A DNA stretch of 27,796 nt, from NCBI GenBank assembly GCA_964602655.1, contig CAZRSF010000082.1:1-27796 (forward strand), read 5' to 3'. This stretch comes from Moduliflexus sp964602655 (lineage in GTDB: Bacteria; Moduliflexota; Moduliflexia; Moduliflexales; Moduliflexaceae). Positions 20,981 to 27,796 of the stretch are shown here, piece by piece. The notes under the pieces are model-generated. The model had not been told where the DNA came from. It searched no databases and was given only the letters and a program-made list of their open reading frames with translations. Every line of letters starts with the position of its first letter. Position 1 is the first letter of the stretch. A program made the position numbers and the translations under genes.

Positions 20981-22993
20981 GAAATCGAGCAATTTCTGGA
21001 CAATGGCGTCCAATCTGCGCAAATTCACAGGTTTACTCATATACTCATTGGCCCCGGCTTCGATGCAGCGTTCTCGATCTCCCGGCATGGCGAGGGCGGT
21101 GAGCGCAATAATCGGCATGGACGCCATGTCCGGCAATGTTCGGAGGTATTGAATGGCTTCAATGCCATTCATGACCGGCATCTGAATATCCATAATCACG
21201 ACAGCAGGATGGTGCTGTATCGCCTGTTCGACCGCCTCTTTCCCATCTTTCGCAATGATGATGTCATACCCTTTCAGTTTGAGGTATTCGGACAACATTT
21301 CCGCATTGGTTTCATGATCATCTGCGACAAGAATCATGCGCGGAGAGGCCGGTTCTCCTGAATGCGGCGCAACCGCGCTGATGTCAACCGCCGGAAGCTC
21401 AGCGTCCTGTGGCGCGTGTTCTGCTTCAGCGGCGAGCGCGCTGCTGACGGGGAAGGAAAGGATGAAACGGCTGCCTTCGCCGACCACGCTCGTCACGCTG
21501 ATATGCCCCCCATGCATCTCGACCATGCGAGAAACGAGCGAGAGTCCTAAGCCCGTCCCCGGATGTCTGCGGGTAAATGTGCCGTCTAACTGGACAAATG
21601 GCTGGAATAAGCGTTCGATATCGTCCTGCGGAATGCCGATGCCGGTATCCCAGACGGTGAAAAACACGATCTCTTGCCCGTCGGAATGCACGTCTAAGCC
21701 GATCTGTCCGTCTTCGGGGGTAAATTTCACGGCATTGTTCAGCAGATTGACTAAAATCTGTTTCAGCCGCCGTTCATCTGCGTCAAGCGTCGTGACGGTC
21801 GCATGAAATTCGAACGACACGCGTAGCCGTTTTTTGGCAGCTTCTTGCTTGATAAAACGCAAACTCGCCTGACACACGTTTTCAATGCTGACCGGAGTGA
21901 TCTGGAGTTCCAGTTTCCCTGCGCCGATTTTGGCTAAATCCAAAATATCGCGGATAATCGCTAAGAGATGGCGCCCGCTTTCATCAATGCTGATCAGCGC
22001 TTCTCGCTGCTTTTGCGTCAGCGTGCCGAATACTTCTTCCTCAAGCGCCTCGGCCATCCCTAAAATCGTATGCAGCGGCGTGCGAAATTCATGGCTCATG
22101 GTGGCGAGAAATTCGTCTTTCATCCTGGCGGCGCGGGCTAACTCGGCGTTGGCCTGCTGCAATTCGAACGTGCGCTCTTCGACCCGTTTGGTCAGGGATT
22201 CCCACTCGCGTTTGACGCGCAATTCGCTCTCTTTGCGTTCGGTCACATCCTGCACAAGGCCGTCGTAAGAAATCAAGATGCCTTGTTTGTCATGATGCAG
22301 CACCGGCGTATTTCTGACCCAGCGCACCACGCCGTCTTTCCGAATGATCCGATGCTCGTATGGTTCAACGACCTGCCCTTCCAACAGACGTTCCGAGCGT
22401 TCGATCACCATCTGGCAGTCGTCGTCATACACCATTTGAATCCATAAATGCGGATTCTTTTTTAATTCTTCCTGCGTATATCCGGTCACGGCGATGCATG
22501 TGGCGCCGTGCTCGGTCGAGGCGGCGCGGCCATCTTGAATAGACACGGTGAAAATATAATCCGTCACTGCCCCAACCAATCGGCGGTAGCGCTCTTCGCT
22601 ATCTTTCAGCATCCGTTCCAATTGATGGCGATAGATCGCCATTTCGATGCAGCTATGCAATTCCCTGGTCTGAAACGGTTTGATCAGATAACCGAACGGT
22701 TCGGCGAGTTTGGCGCGTTGGAGCGTTTTTTCGTCGGCATACGCCGTGAGGTAGATGACGGGAACATCGTACAGCAGATGGAGGTGTTTGGCGGCGTCAA
22801 TGCCGTCCAATTTCCCCTCCAACTCGATATCCATCAACACCACGTCCACCTGAAGTTTGAGCGCTTTCTGAATCGCCTGCTCCCCCGTGCTGACCACGTC
22901 AGCGACCGTATATCCCAATCGCTCTAATTTGCTTCTGATATTTTCAGCGACGATCACTTCGTCTTCGACTACAAGAATACTGATTTGCGCCAT
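20963..22993 (-). CDS. Hybrid sensor histidine kinase: REC-PAS-HisKA-HATPase-REC
   Basis: Soluble phosphorelay protein of 676 residues. N-terminal receiver about 4-120 with Asp55 in VVLMDIELEGKLDG and Lys105; PAS about 133-255 ending in the PAC motif YDGLVQDVTERK; coiled coil; HisKA with His301 in ATMSHEFRTPLHTI; HATPase about 405-515 (NLLNNAVKF, DTGIGIP, GTGLGLSLV); Ala/Glu/Pro-rich linker about 518-550; C-terminal receiver about 553-672 with Asp602 in VVIMDIQMPVMNG and Lys654. Both receivers keep their key residues. Its PAS domain lacks an obvious heme or flavin signature. The final residues FSPDRV come partly from a palindromic repeat. ATG 22993 has only a weak GGAA upstream. It is followed by the REC-kinase gene after 34 nt. 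Confidence 0.92.
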   Translation of the reverse strand: MAQISILVVEDEVIVAENIRSKLERLGYTVADVVSTGEQAIQKALKLQVDVVLMDIELEGKLDGIDAAKHLHLLYDVPVIYLTAYADEKTLQRAKLAEPFGYLIKPFQTRELHSCIEMAIYRHQLERMLKDSEERYRRLVGAVTDYIFTVSIQDGRAASTEHGATCIAVTGYTQEELKKNPHLWIQMVYDDDCQMVIERSERLLEGQVVEPYEHRIIRKDGVVRWVRNTPVLHHDKQGILISYDGLVQDVTERKESELRVKREWESLTKRVEERTFELQQANAELARAARMKDEFLATMSHEFRTPLHTILGMAEALEEEVFGTLTQKQREALISIDESGRHLLAIIRDILDLAKIGAGKLELQITPVSIENVCQASLRFIKQEAAKKRLRVSFEFHATVTTLDADERRLKQILVNLLNNAVKFTPEDGQIGLDVHSDGQEIVFFTVWDTGIGIPQDDIERLFQPFVQLDGTFTRRHPGTGLGLSLVSRMVEMHGGHISVTSVVGEGSRFILSFPVSSALAAEAEHAPQDAELPAVDISAVAPHSGEPASPRMILVADDHETNAEMLSEYLKLKGYDIIIAKDGKEAVEQAIQHHPAVVIMDIQMPVMNGIEAIQYLRTLPDMASMPIIALTALAMPGDRERCIEAGANEYMSKPVNLRRLDAIVQKLLDFSPDRV

Positions 22994-23033
22994 AATTGCT
23001 TATTCCATCATATCGTAATGCTGAATAAATATT

Positions 23034-23050
23034 CACCCTGTCAGGGGTGT
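23034..23050. repeat. Half copy of the subfamily B palindrome
   Basis: CACCCTGTCAGGGGTG at 23034-23049 matches one arm plus flanks of subfamily B units but lacks the TTCGAA core and second arm. It is itself nearly self-complementary. It lies 40 nt upstream of the hybrid kinase ATG, in the same relative place as full copies before other genes. Confidence 0.5.
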
Positions 23051-23067
23051 CTGAAAAGATGATCGAA

Positions 23068-23096
23068 ATCTCAGCAGAAGAGGGCTGTTCTGTCAA
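23068..23096 (-). promoter_or_regulatory. Possible promoter for the hybrid kinase gene
   Basis: On the minus strand a perfect -35 TTGACA (23096-23091) is followed after 17 nt by TGAGAT (23073-23068), a poor -10 with 3 of 6 matches. It is correctly placed in the 169-nt gap between the chemoreceptor and hybrid kinase genes. Weak evidence. Confidence 0.35.
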
Positions 23097-23112
23097 TGGG
23101 AATTTACGTAAA

Positions 23113-23139
23113 CGCTTGCTTTTTCCCCAAAAACAAGCG
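23113..23139 (-). terminator. Stem-loop after the second chemoreceptor gene
   Basis: CGCTTGCTTTTT at 23113-23124 and AAAAACAAGCG at 23129-23139 pair with a one-base bulge and a CCCC loop, 23 nt past the receptor stop on the minus strand. The T-run is inside the stem and the bases after it (TTTACG) are only mildly T-rich, so it is a weak terminator at best. Confidence 0.4.
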
Positions 23140-23162
23140 CTTGCGTTCCTGAAGACTTCCGA

Positions 23163-24797
23163 TCAAAACCGTTCGAATTCGTCGTCGCGTTCATCTCCGA
23201 TTTCCTGCGGCGAGAATTGCGGCGGCTGTTTATTCTCTTCTGCAAAGCGAGCAGATGTCAAGGGTCTTTTTTTTCGCGGAGTTTCTTTTGCGGCGTCTGC
23301 TCGTTCGCGATTGCCTGCTGTCGCGCGTTTCTTCCAGGAGGTTTCATCTGTTTTGAAAAAGACGATTAACTGTTGCAGTTGGTCGGCCTGCCCCGCTAAT
23401 TCTTCCGAAATGGCGGCATTGCGCTGGATGACCTGGTCCAATTGCACGAGGGCGCGATTGATCTGCTCGGAGCCGGAACGTTGCTCCCGGCTGGCTGCGC
23501 TGATCTCCTGGACGAGTGACGCGGTCTTTCGAATGTTCGGGACCAAATGATTCAGCATCTCCCCGGCGCGTTCCGCAATGGCCACGCAGGACGCCGAAAG
23601 CGCGGTAATATGCACCGCCGATTGCTGCGTTTGCTCGGCCAGGTTACGGACTTCCGACGCCACGACCGAGAAGGCTTTGCCATATTCCTGCGCTCTGGCC
23701 GCCTCAATCGTCGCATTGAGCGACAGGAGGCGCGTCTGACGCGCAATATCTTGAATCACGGACGTTTTTTCCGCAATATCTTTCATCGCCTGCACGGTAT
23801 CATTCACGGCCTGAGCGGTTCGGACAGCTTCATCGGCGGACAGCAGCGCAATCTGTTCGGTCTGAGACGCATTATCGGCATTCTGCCCGATATTCGACAC
23901 CATCTGTTCCATTGACGACGACGCTTCTTCCGCCGCCGCCGCCTGTTCCGACGTGCCTTCCGCCATGTGTTCGCTGCCGTCTTTCAAATTATTCACCGCG
24001 CTCTGTACCTGAACCACGATCTCATGCAGCCGATCTTGCATCGAACGGAACGCTCTGGCGAGATTGCCGATTTCGTCGCGTTTGTTAATCTGAATCGTTT
24101 CGCGGAAATCGCCGTCGGCAATCTTGCGGGAGACAGCGATAAAATGCTTCAACGAGCGATTCAGGGGAATAAAGATGTAGGCCAGCAGGAGAAACACGAC
24201 GAACAGAAAAAAAAGATTGATCTTGAACAACATGCCCTGCATAATGACTGCGGCATGCTGCACGACCGACTCGAAACCGCCATGCCTCAGCTTCTGCGTC
24301 ACCTCGGTAAACCGTTTTTCGAATTTGGACAATGGCATCGCGCCGCTCTCGAACTGTTCCGGGAGTTTCAGCAATTCCTCCAGGCCGCCCATAGCGGCAT
24401 TGACCAACTCGAACACCTGGGAAAATCCGGCGCGTCGAATGATTGCTTCTTCGATTGAAGAGACATTGCTGAAGGCATCTTTTTCAATGGCGAGCATTTC
24501 TTCGAGCAATTGCGCCATCCCTTTTTCGCCGAGTTCGTCGGAACGACGATTCCACAGCAGGGACGCTGACGGCGCGGGCATTCCGGACGCCTCGTTCAAC
24601 AAACGAAAATATTCCTTTGTCTGCATATCGAGCAACGTGAGCAACACAATGTGATTCCGCTCAAGTTGCTGAAGACGCGTGACTTTGCCGATTTCAATCA
24701 TTCCGACAATGAAACACACTGACAACAGTAAAAATGTAATGCCGATCAGGATAAACTTGCTGCGAATCGTGATCGTTCTGAATATGCGTCGTTTCAT
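23163..24797 (-). CDS. Methyl-accepting chemotaxis protein with helical extracytoplasmic sensor
   Basis: Membrane chemoreceptor of 544 residues. TM1 is about 14-36. The extracytoplasmic region, about 37-188, is predicted largely alpha-helical (four-helix-bundle-like) with no Cache motif. TM2 is about 189-211 (INLFFLFVVFLLLAYIFI), HAMP about 212-265, and the signalling domain about 280-480 with tip IARQTRLLSLNATIEAARAQEYGKAF. Compared with the other two receptors the tip reads EYGKAFSVVASEV instead of EHGKGFAVVAAEV, so it is more diverged. A basic linker (WKKRATAGNRERADAAKE) leads to the tail GDERDDEFERF. The start has AAGGAG 6 nt upstream. The ligand is unknown. Confidence 0.9.
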   Translation of the reverse strand: MKRRIFRTITIRSKFILIGITFLLLSVCFIVGMIEIGKVTRLQQLERNHIVLLTLLDMQTKEYFRLLNEASGMPAPSASLLWNRRSDELGEKGMAQLLEEMLAIEKDAFSNVSSIEEAIIRRAGFSQVFELVNAAMGGLEELLKLPEQFESGAMPLSKFEKRFTEVTQKLRHGGFESVVQHAAVIMQGMLFKINLFFLFVVFLLLAYIFIPLNRSLKHFIAVSRKIADGDFRETIQINKRDEIGNLARAFRSMQDRLHEIVVQVQSAVNNLKDGSEHMAEGTSEQAAAAEEASSSMEQMVSNIGQNADNASQTEQIALLSADEAVRTAQAVNDTVQAMKDIAEKTSVIQDIARQTRLLSLNATIEAARAQEYGKAFSVVASEVRNLAEQTQQSAVHITALSASCVAIAERAGEMLNHLVPNIRKTASLVQEISAASREQRSGSEQINRALVQLDQVIQRNAAISEELAGQADQLQQLIVFFKTDETSWKKRATAGNRERADAAKETPRKKRPLTSARFAEENKQPPQFSPQEIGDERDDEFERF

Positions 24798-24991
24798 GGC
24801 AGACTCCTTTTTTTACGCTGACAAGGTCGTGTTCTTTCGAAGTTCAGTTGATAAGACCGTACTTGTCTTCAGGATGTTGTTCATCTATCCTTCACAAAAA
24901 CGAAGCAGAAAGAATTCGTCAACTAAAACTTGTCGAAACAATCGAATCGGTGGCGCGAATGCGCGGAACTTACGGAGACAGGAGGCGGGGG

Positions 24992-25019
24992 ACATGCCGC
25001 GTGATCATCAGCGGCATGT
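24992..25019 (-). terminator. Stem-loop after the poly-HAMP chemoreceptor gene
   Basis: ACATGCCGC at 24992-25000 pairs perfectly with GCGGCATGT at 25011-25019 around a 10-nt loop, 14 nt past the receptor stop. No T-run follows on either strand, so it may stabilise the transcript's 3' end rather than terminate. The rest of the 24798-25033 gap holds no gene or strong promoter that I can support. Confidence 0.4.
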
Positions 25020-25033
25020 TGCGGAATCGTTGG

Positions 25034-27514
25034 TTAAAAGTGTTCGAATTGCTCATCGTATTCATCAGGTTCGGGGACGCCGATTGTCGCGCGGCGTTGC
25101 TGATATCGTCGGCCTCGACCGTTATTTCCCTGTTGCATGATGGCCTTTTTCGGTGCGCCTTCTTGCGGCGTTGGCGCATCGCTTGGTTGCGGCTGTTCTT
25201 CCTGATCCGAATACGCGTCGTTATACGCGTCGTTGACTTTGAAATAATTCATGGTCAGTTGCAACTGGCGCGCCTGGCTGGTCAACTCTTCCGCCATTGT
25301 CGCCATTTCCTCGGCGGTCGCGGTATTCTGCTGAATTACTTGATCCAGTTGTTGAATCGCGTTATTGATTTGCGCCGACCCGGAACTTTGTTCGTTGCTG
25401 GCAGCGGTGATTTCCATGACTAAGTCGGTCGTCTTTTGAATATCCGGGACAAGCTGCGCTAACATCTCGCCCGCAGTGCCGGACACCGTCACGCTGGAAC
25501 GTGCCAATTCGTTAATTTCTTCCGCCGCTTCATGGCTGCGCTGCGCTAATGTGCGCACTTCAGCGGCAACGACAGCAAATCCTTTGCCATGTTCCTGCGC
25601 TCTGGCCGCTTCAATCGTGGCGTTCAATGACAATAAGCGCGTTTCCCGCGCAATCTCTTCGATAATCGTAATTTTTTTCGCGATTTCCTGCATTGCTCTG
25701 ACGGTCTGGGCAACCGCTTCGCCGCTTGAGCGGGCGTCTGCCGATGATTTCATCGCGATTTTCTCCGTTTGAATGGCGTTCTCCGCGTTTTGCCTGATAT
25801 TCGAGGCCATCTGCTCCATCGAGGCCGACGCTTGCTCTGCGGCGGCAGACTGCTGGCTCGCGCCTTCCGCCACTTCCTGCGCGCTCAGATTCATTTGCAT
25901 GCTGCCTTCGGCGACATTCCGCGCCGCCGCCTTCACGCTGAGCACAATTTCATGCAGCCGTTTTGCCATTGAATTCAAGGCGATCATCAAGCGATCATTT
26001 TCGCTGCGTTCCTGAATGTCAACTGTCAAATTCCCGGCAGCAACCTCTTCCGCCATGACCACCACCTCATTAAGCGCCGCAATCATGCGATTCAAGGCGT
26101 TCATCAGCCGATCTTGTTCCGACCGTTCTTTCGCCGCAACGGTCAGATTCCCATTCGCGATCTGCTCGGCAATCGTTGAAATGTCATTCATCGCCTGAAT
26201 CAGCAGATTGACATGCTCCTGCATGTCGTTGAAATCCCCTTCGTAATGATGAGCCAATGGTTCGGGAATATCGCCTTTCGCAATTCGTTTCAGGCTGTCT
26301 GCCGTCACCTGGAACGGATCCATGAAGGCGTCAACCATCGTATTTATGCCGATAATCAATTCGCGCCAGCATCCTTGAAATTGCGAGGCATTTCCCCGGA
26401 CATTCAACGTGCCGGCCTGAATGGCGCAGGTGAGTTGCTCGGTTTCCCGCAACGCATTTCGAATGCGTGTTTTCATGTCTCGTAACGCCGTCGCCAACAC
26501 GCCGATTTCGTCATCCCGGACAACGTTCAACTCGGCGTGAAGATCGCCTTCGGCAATGGCTTTGGCAAATTCCACGCCCTTCACTAATGGCTGCGTCAAC
26601 GTTTTCACGACGAACCAGATAATTAGTGAAATGCCGCCAACCATCAACAGCGTGAGCACCAAAATGGTTTGGCGAAGACGCGCGACCGGGCTGAACATAT
26701 CGGTCAAATCCGCGCCGACAGCCATCGTCCAGCCTGTCAACGGAATGCGCGACAAATAGACTTCTTTGGGATGGCCGTTCCAGAGATAATCGAAAAGCCC
26801 TTCTTTTTGGGCTAATAACTCCTGACCAAAGTCGAAATCGGTAATCTTCTGGTCTAAAATTCGCTCTTTTTCAGGGTGCGCGATGATGGTCCCATCCGCA
26901 TCCAGCATGTACGCATATCCTTTTTCGCCGATATGAATGGGCGTGATAAATTTATCCGTCGTCTGTCCGAGACTGATTGACACCAAAAAGACACCAATCA
27001 CGCGCCCATCGGAGCGCACGGGCGCAGAACACGCAATCACAGGTTCGCCGGTCGTCCGGCTGCGAATCACCGAAGAGATCGCAGGAGTTCCTGCCAAACT
27101 TTGCTGAAAATAGGTGCGGTCGTCGTACCGGGCTTCTCCGACATTTTCAGGCGTTGAAGAGGCAAGCGTCAGCCCGTCCTCATTCACAATATTTGCCACG
27201 ACATATTCATAGCGTTCCTGCAACACCTTCAACGCCTGATTCGCGTCCTGAATGTTCTGCCAATCGTTAGGGTTTTTGAGGATGTTCACGGTCACGTTTC
27301 GCTCGCTTTGCTGCAACACGTCGAGTTGAACGTTTCGCACCCACTCCTCGATTTGCGTTGCCAACCGCTCGCTCGTCTGTGTCATTTCCCGCGTGATTTC
27401 TTCCCGCAACGCCGACCTGGCAGACGTGTAGGCGACATAGGTAATAATACCTGCCCCGATAATAATCGTGCTGAATGTTGGAATAAAAAAGCGTTGAAAA
27501 ATATTCCACCGCAT
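25034..27514 (-). CDS. Methyl-accepting chemotaxis protein with dCache sensor and poly-HAMP array
   Basis: Large membrane chemoreceptor of 826 residues. TM1 about 9-30; dCache_1 sensor about 35-275 (DDRTYFQQSLAGTPAISSVI, GEPVIACSAPV, YAYMLDADGTIIAHPEK, TGWTMAVGADL); TM2 about 283-304; a first HAMP about 305-357, then a chain of HAMP-like units to about 528, the last two clear repeats (GNLTVAAKERSEQDRLMNAL at 456-475 and GNLTVDIQERSENDRLMIAL at 494-513). The signalling domain is about 540-740 with tip IARETRLLSLNATIEAARAQEHGKGF. A Gln/Pro-rich linker ends in DEYDEQFEHF. Dipeptide YNDAYSD repeats occur after the helix end. GGGAGGA 6 nt before ATG 27514 supports the start. It is the first gene of the minus-strand array seen here. 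Confidence 0.92.
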   Translation of the reverse strand: MRWNIFQRFFIPTFSTIIIGAGIITYVAYTSARSALREEITREMTQTSERLATQIEEWVRNVQLDVLQQSERNVTVNILKNPNDWQNIQDANQALKVLQERYEYVVANIVNEDGLTLASSTPENVGEARYDDRTYFQQSLAGTPAISSVIRSRTTGEPVIACSAPVRSDGRVIGVFLVSISLGQTTDKFITPIHIGEKGYAYMLDADGTIIAHPEKERILDQKITDFDFGQELLAQKEGLFDYLWNGHPKEVYLSRIPLTGWTMAVGADLTDMFSPVARLRQTILVLTLLMVGGISLIIWFVVKTLTQPLVKGVEFAKAIAEGDLHAELNVVRDDEIGVLATALRDMKTRIRNALRETEQLTCAIQAGTLNVRGNASQFQGCWRELIIGINTMVDAFMDPFQVTADSLKRIAKGDIPEPLAHHYEGDFNDMQEHVNLLIQAMNDISTIAEQIANGNLTVAAKERSEQDRLMNALNRMIAALNEVVVMAEEVAAGNLTVDIQERSENDRLMIALNSMAKRLHEIVLSVKAAARNVAEGSMQMNLSAQEVAEGASQQSAAAEQASASMEQMASNIRQNAENAIQTEKIAMKSSADARSSGEAVAQTVRAMQEIAKKITIIEEIARETRLLSLNATIEAARAQEHGKGFAVVAAEVRTLAQRSHEAAEEINELARSSVTVSGTAGEMLAQLVPDIQKTTDLVMEITAASNEQSSGSAQINNAIQQLDQVIQQNTATAEEMATMAEELTSQARQLQLTMNYFKVNDAYNDAYSDQEEQPQPSDAPTPQEGAPKKAIMQQGNNGRGRRYQQRRATIGVPEPDEYDEQFEHF

Positions 27515-27697
27515 AGACTGTCCTCCCTCAAGATGTCATCCTTTTGAAGATGAGGCGCGATCGTGTCGTCACGAGTCATCTCGTTGTTTCTCGGAAAAAA
27601 AGTTCTTAGTGTTTCAGACCCTTAAAACGCGCAGGAGATAAAAATTTTTTCACAGAACTTGTGGGGAAAATTACGCATAGAACATTTCTCTGCGATA

Positions 27698-27726
27698 ATA
27701 ATCCTAATACGTTTACGATATTTCAA
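27698..27726 (-). promoter_or_regulatory. Possible promoter for the poly-HAMP chemoreceptor gene
   Basis: On the minus strand TTGAAA (27726-27721) and GATTAT (27703-27698) are separated by 17 nt in an AT-rich stretch. This would give a leader of roughly 175 nt. The remainder of 27515-27796 contains no supportable gene. Confidence 0.35.
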
Positions 27727-27796
27727 AACATTTTCAGATGATTAGAGTTGTTGCTGAATAAGAAAAGTTGACAGAAATAGCCGTGATGTCAAGTCA

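Noticed and set aside
27768..27792. TTGACA and TGTCAA facing each other at the right end, as divergent promoters
   Set aside because: The + strand -10 would fall at or beyond the window edge, and the minus-strand -10 position (27769-27764, AACTTT) does not match.

Overview
The window reads as bacterial chromosome from a motile or surface-sensing, probably anaerobic bacterium that makes a Gram-negative type envelope. The evidence is a set of predicted exported envelope enzymes, an operon of Fe-S ATPases and NifX-type metal-cofactor proteins of the kind found mainly in anaerobes, and a long array of chemotaxis and two-component genes. Base composition looks close to balanced and even throughout. 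I cannot name the organism from sequence alone. Signalling-rich lineages such as candidate phylum KSB3/Modulibacteria would be one group to test first, but that is a guess. Coding density is high and no gene-free stretch exceeds 300 bases. I see no tRNA, rRNA, CRISPR array, transposase or phage gene.

Region 1 (1-1843, + strand): a two-gene unit with an exported M23 peptidase followed directly (TAG then ATG) by a Tat-type metallophosphoesterase. Region 2 (1982-7655, + strand): an operon of DUF134 regulator, DUF5320 protein, two MinD-type ATPases with ferredoxin inserts, Mrp/NBP35 Fe-S carrier, FmdB zinc ribbon, two NifX/ORP-like proteins and a COG1237 metallo-beta-lactamase-fold protein. This is the gene content of an 'orange protein' (ORP)-like complex. 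It starts from a clear promoter overlapped by a palindrome that could be a DUF134 operator.

Region 3 (7793-27514, - strand): eleven genes in one direction, converging on region 2 and closed by an intrinsic terminator at 7793-7823. In transcription order they are: poly-HAMP dCache chemoreceptor; second chemoreceptor; REC-PAS-kinase-REC hybrid; REC-kinase; PocR-PAS3-kinase; single-domain response regulator; REC-HisKA_2 kinase; third chemoreceptor; hybrid CheA with two CheW domains; CheR-CheD fusion; CheB. A good promoter sits just upstream of cheA. CheA, CheR-CheD and CheB supply kinase, coupling, methylation, deamidation and demethylation. All three receptors end in the same acidic, F-E-[RH]-[FY] tail, which looks like an adaptation-enzyme docking site. 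No separate cheW, cheC, cheX or cheZ is present.

The most unusual feature is a family of 33-bp palindromes (15-bp arms around 3 nt) in two sequence subfamilies. Copies sit in operon junctions about 15-30 nt before start codons in all three regions. Paired arm changes between copies preserve base pairing.
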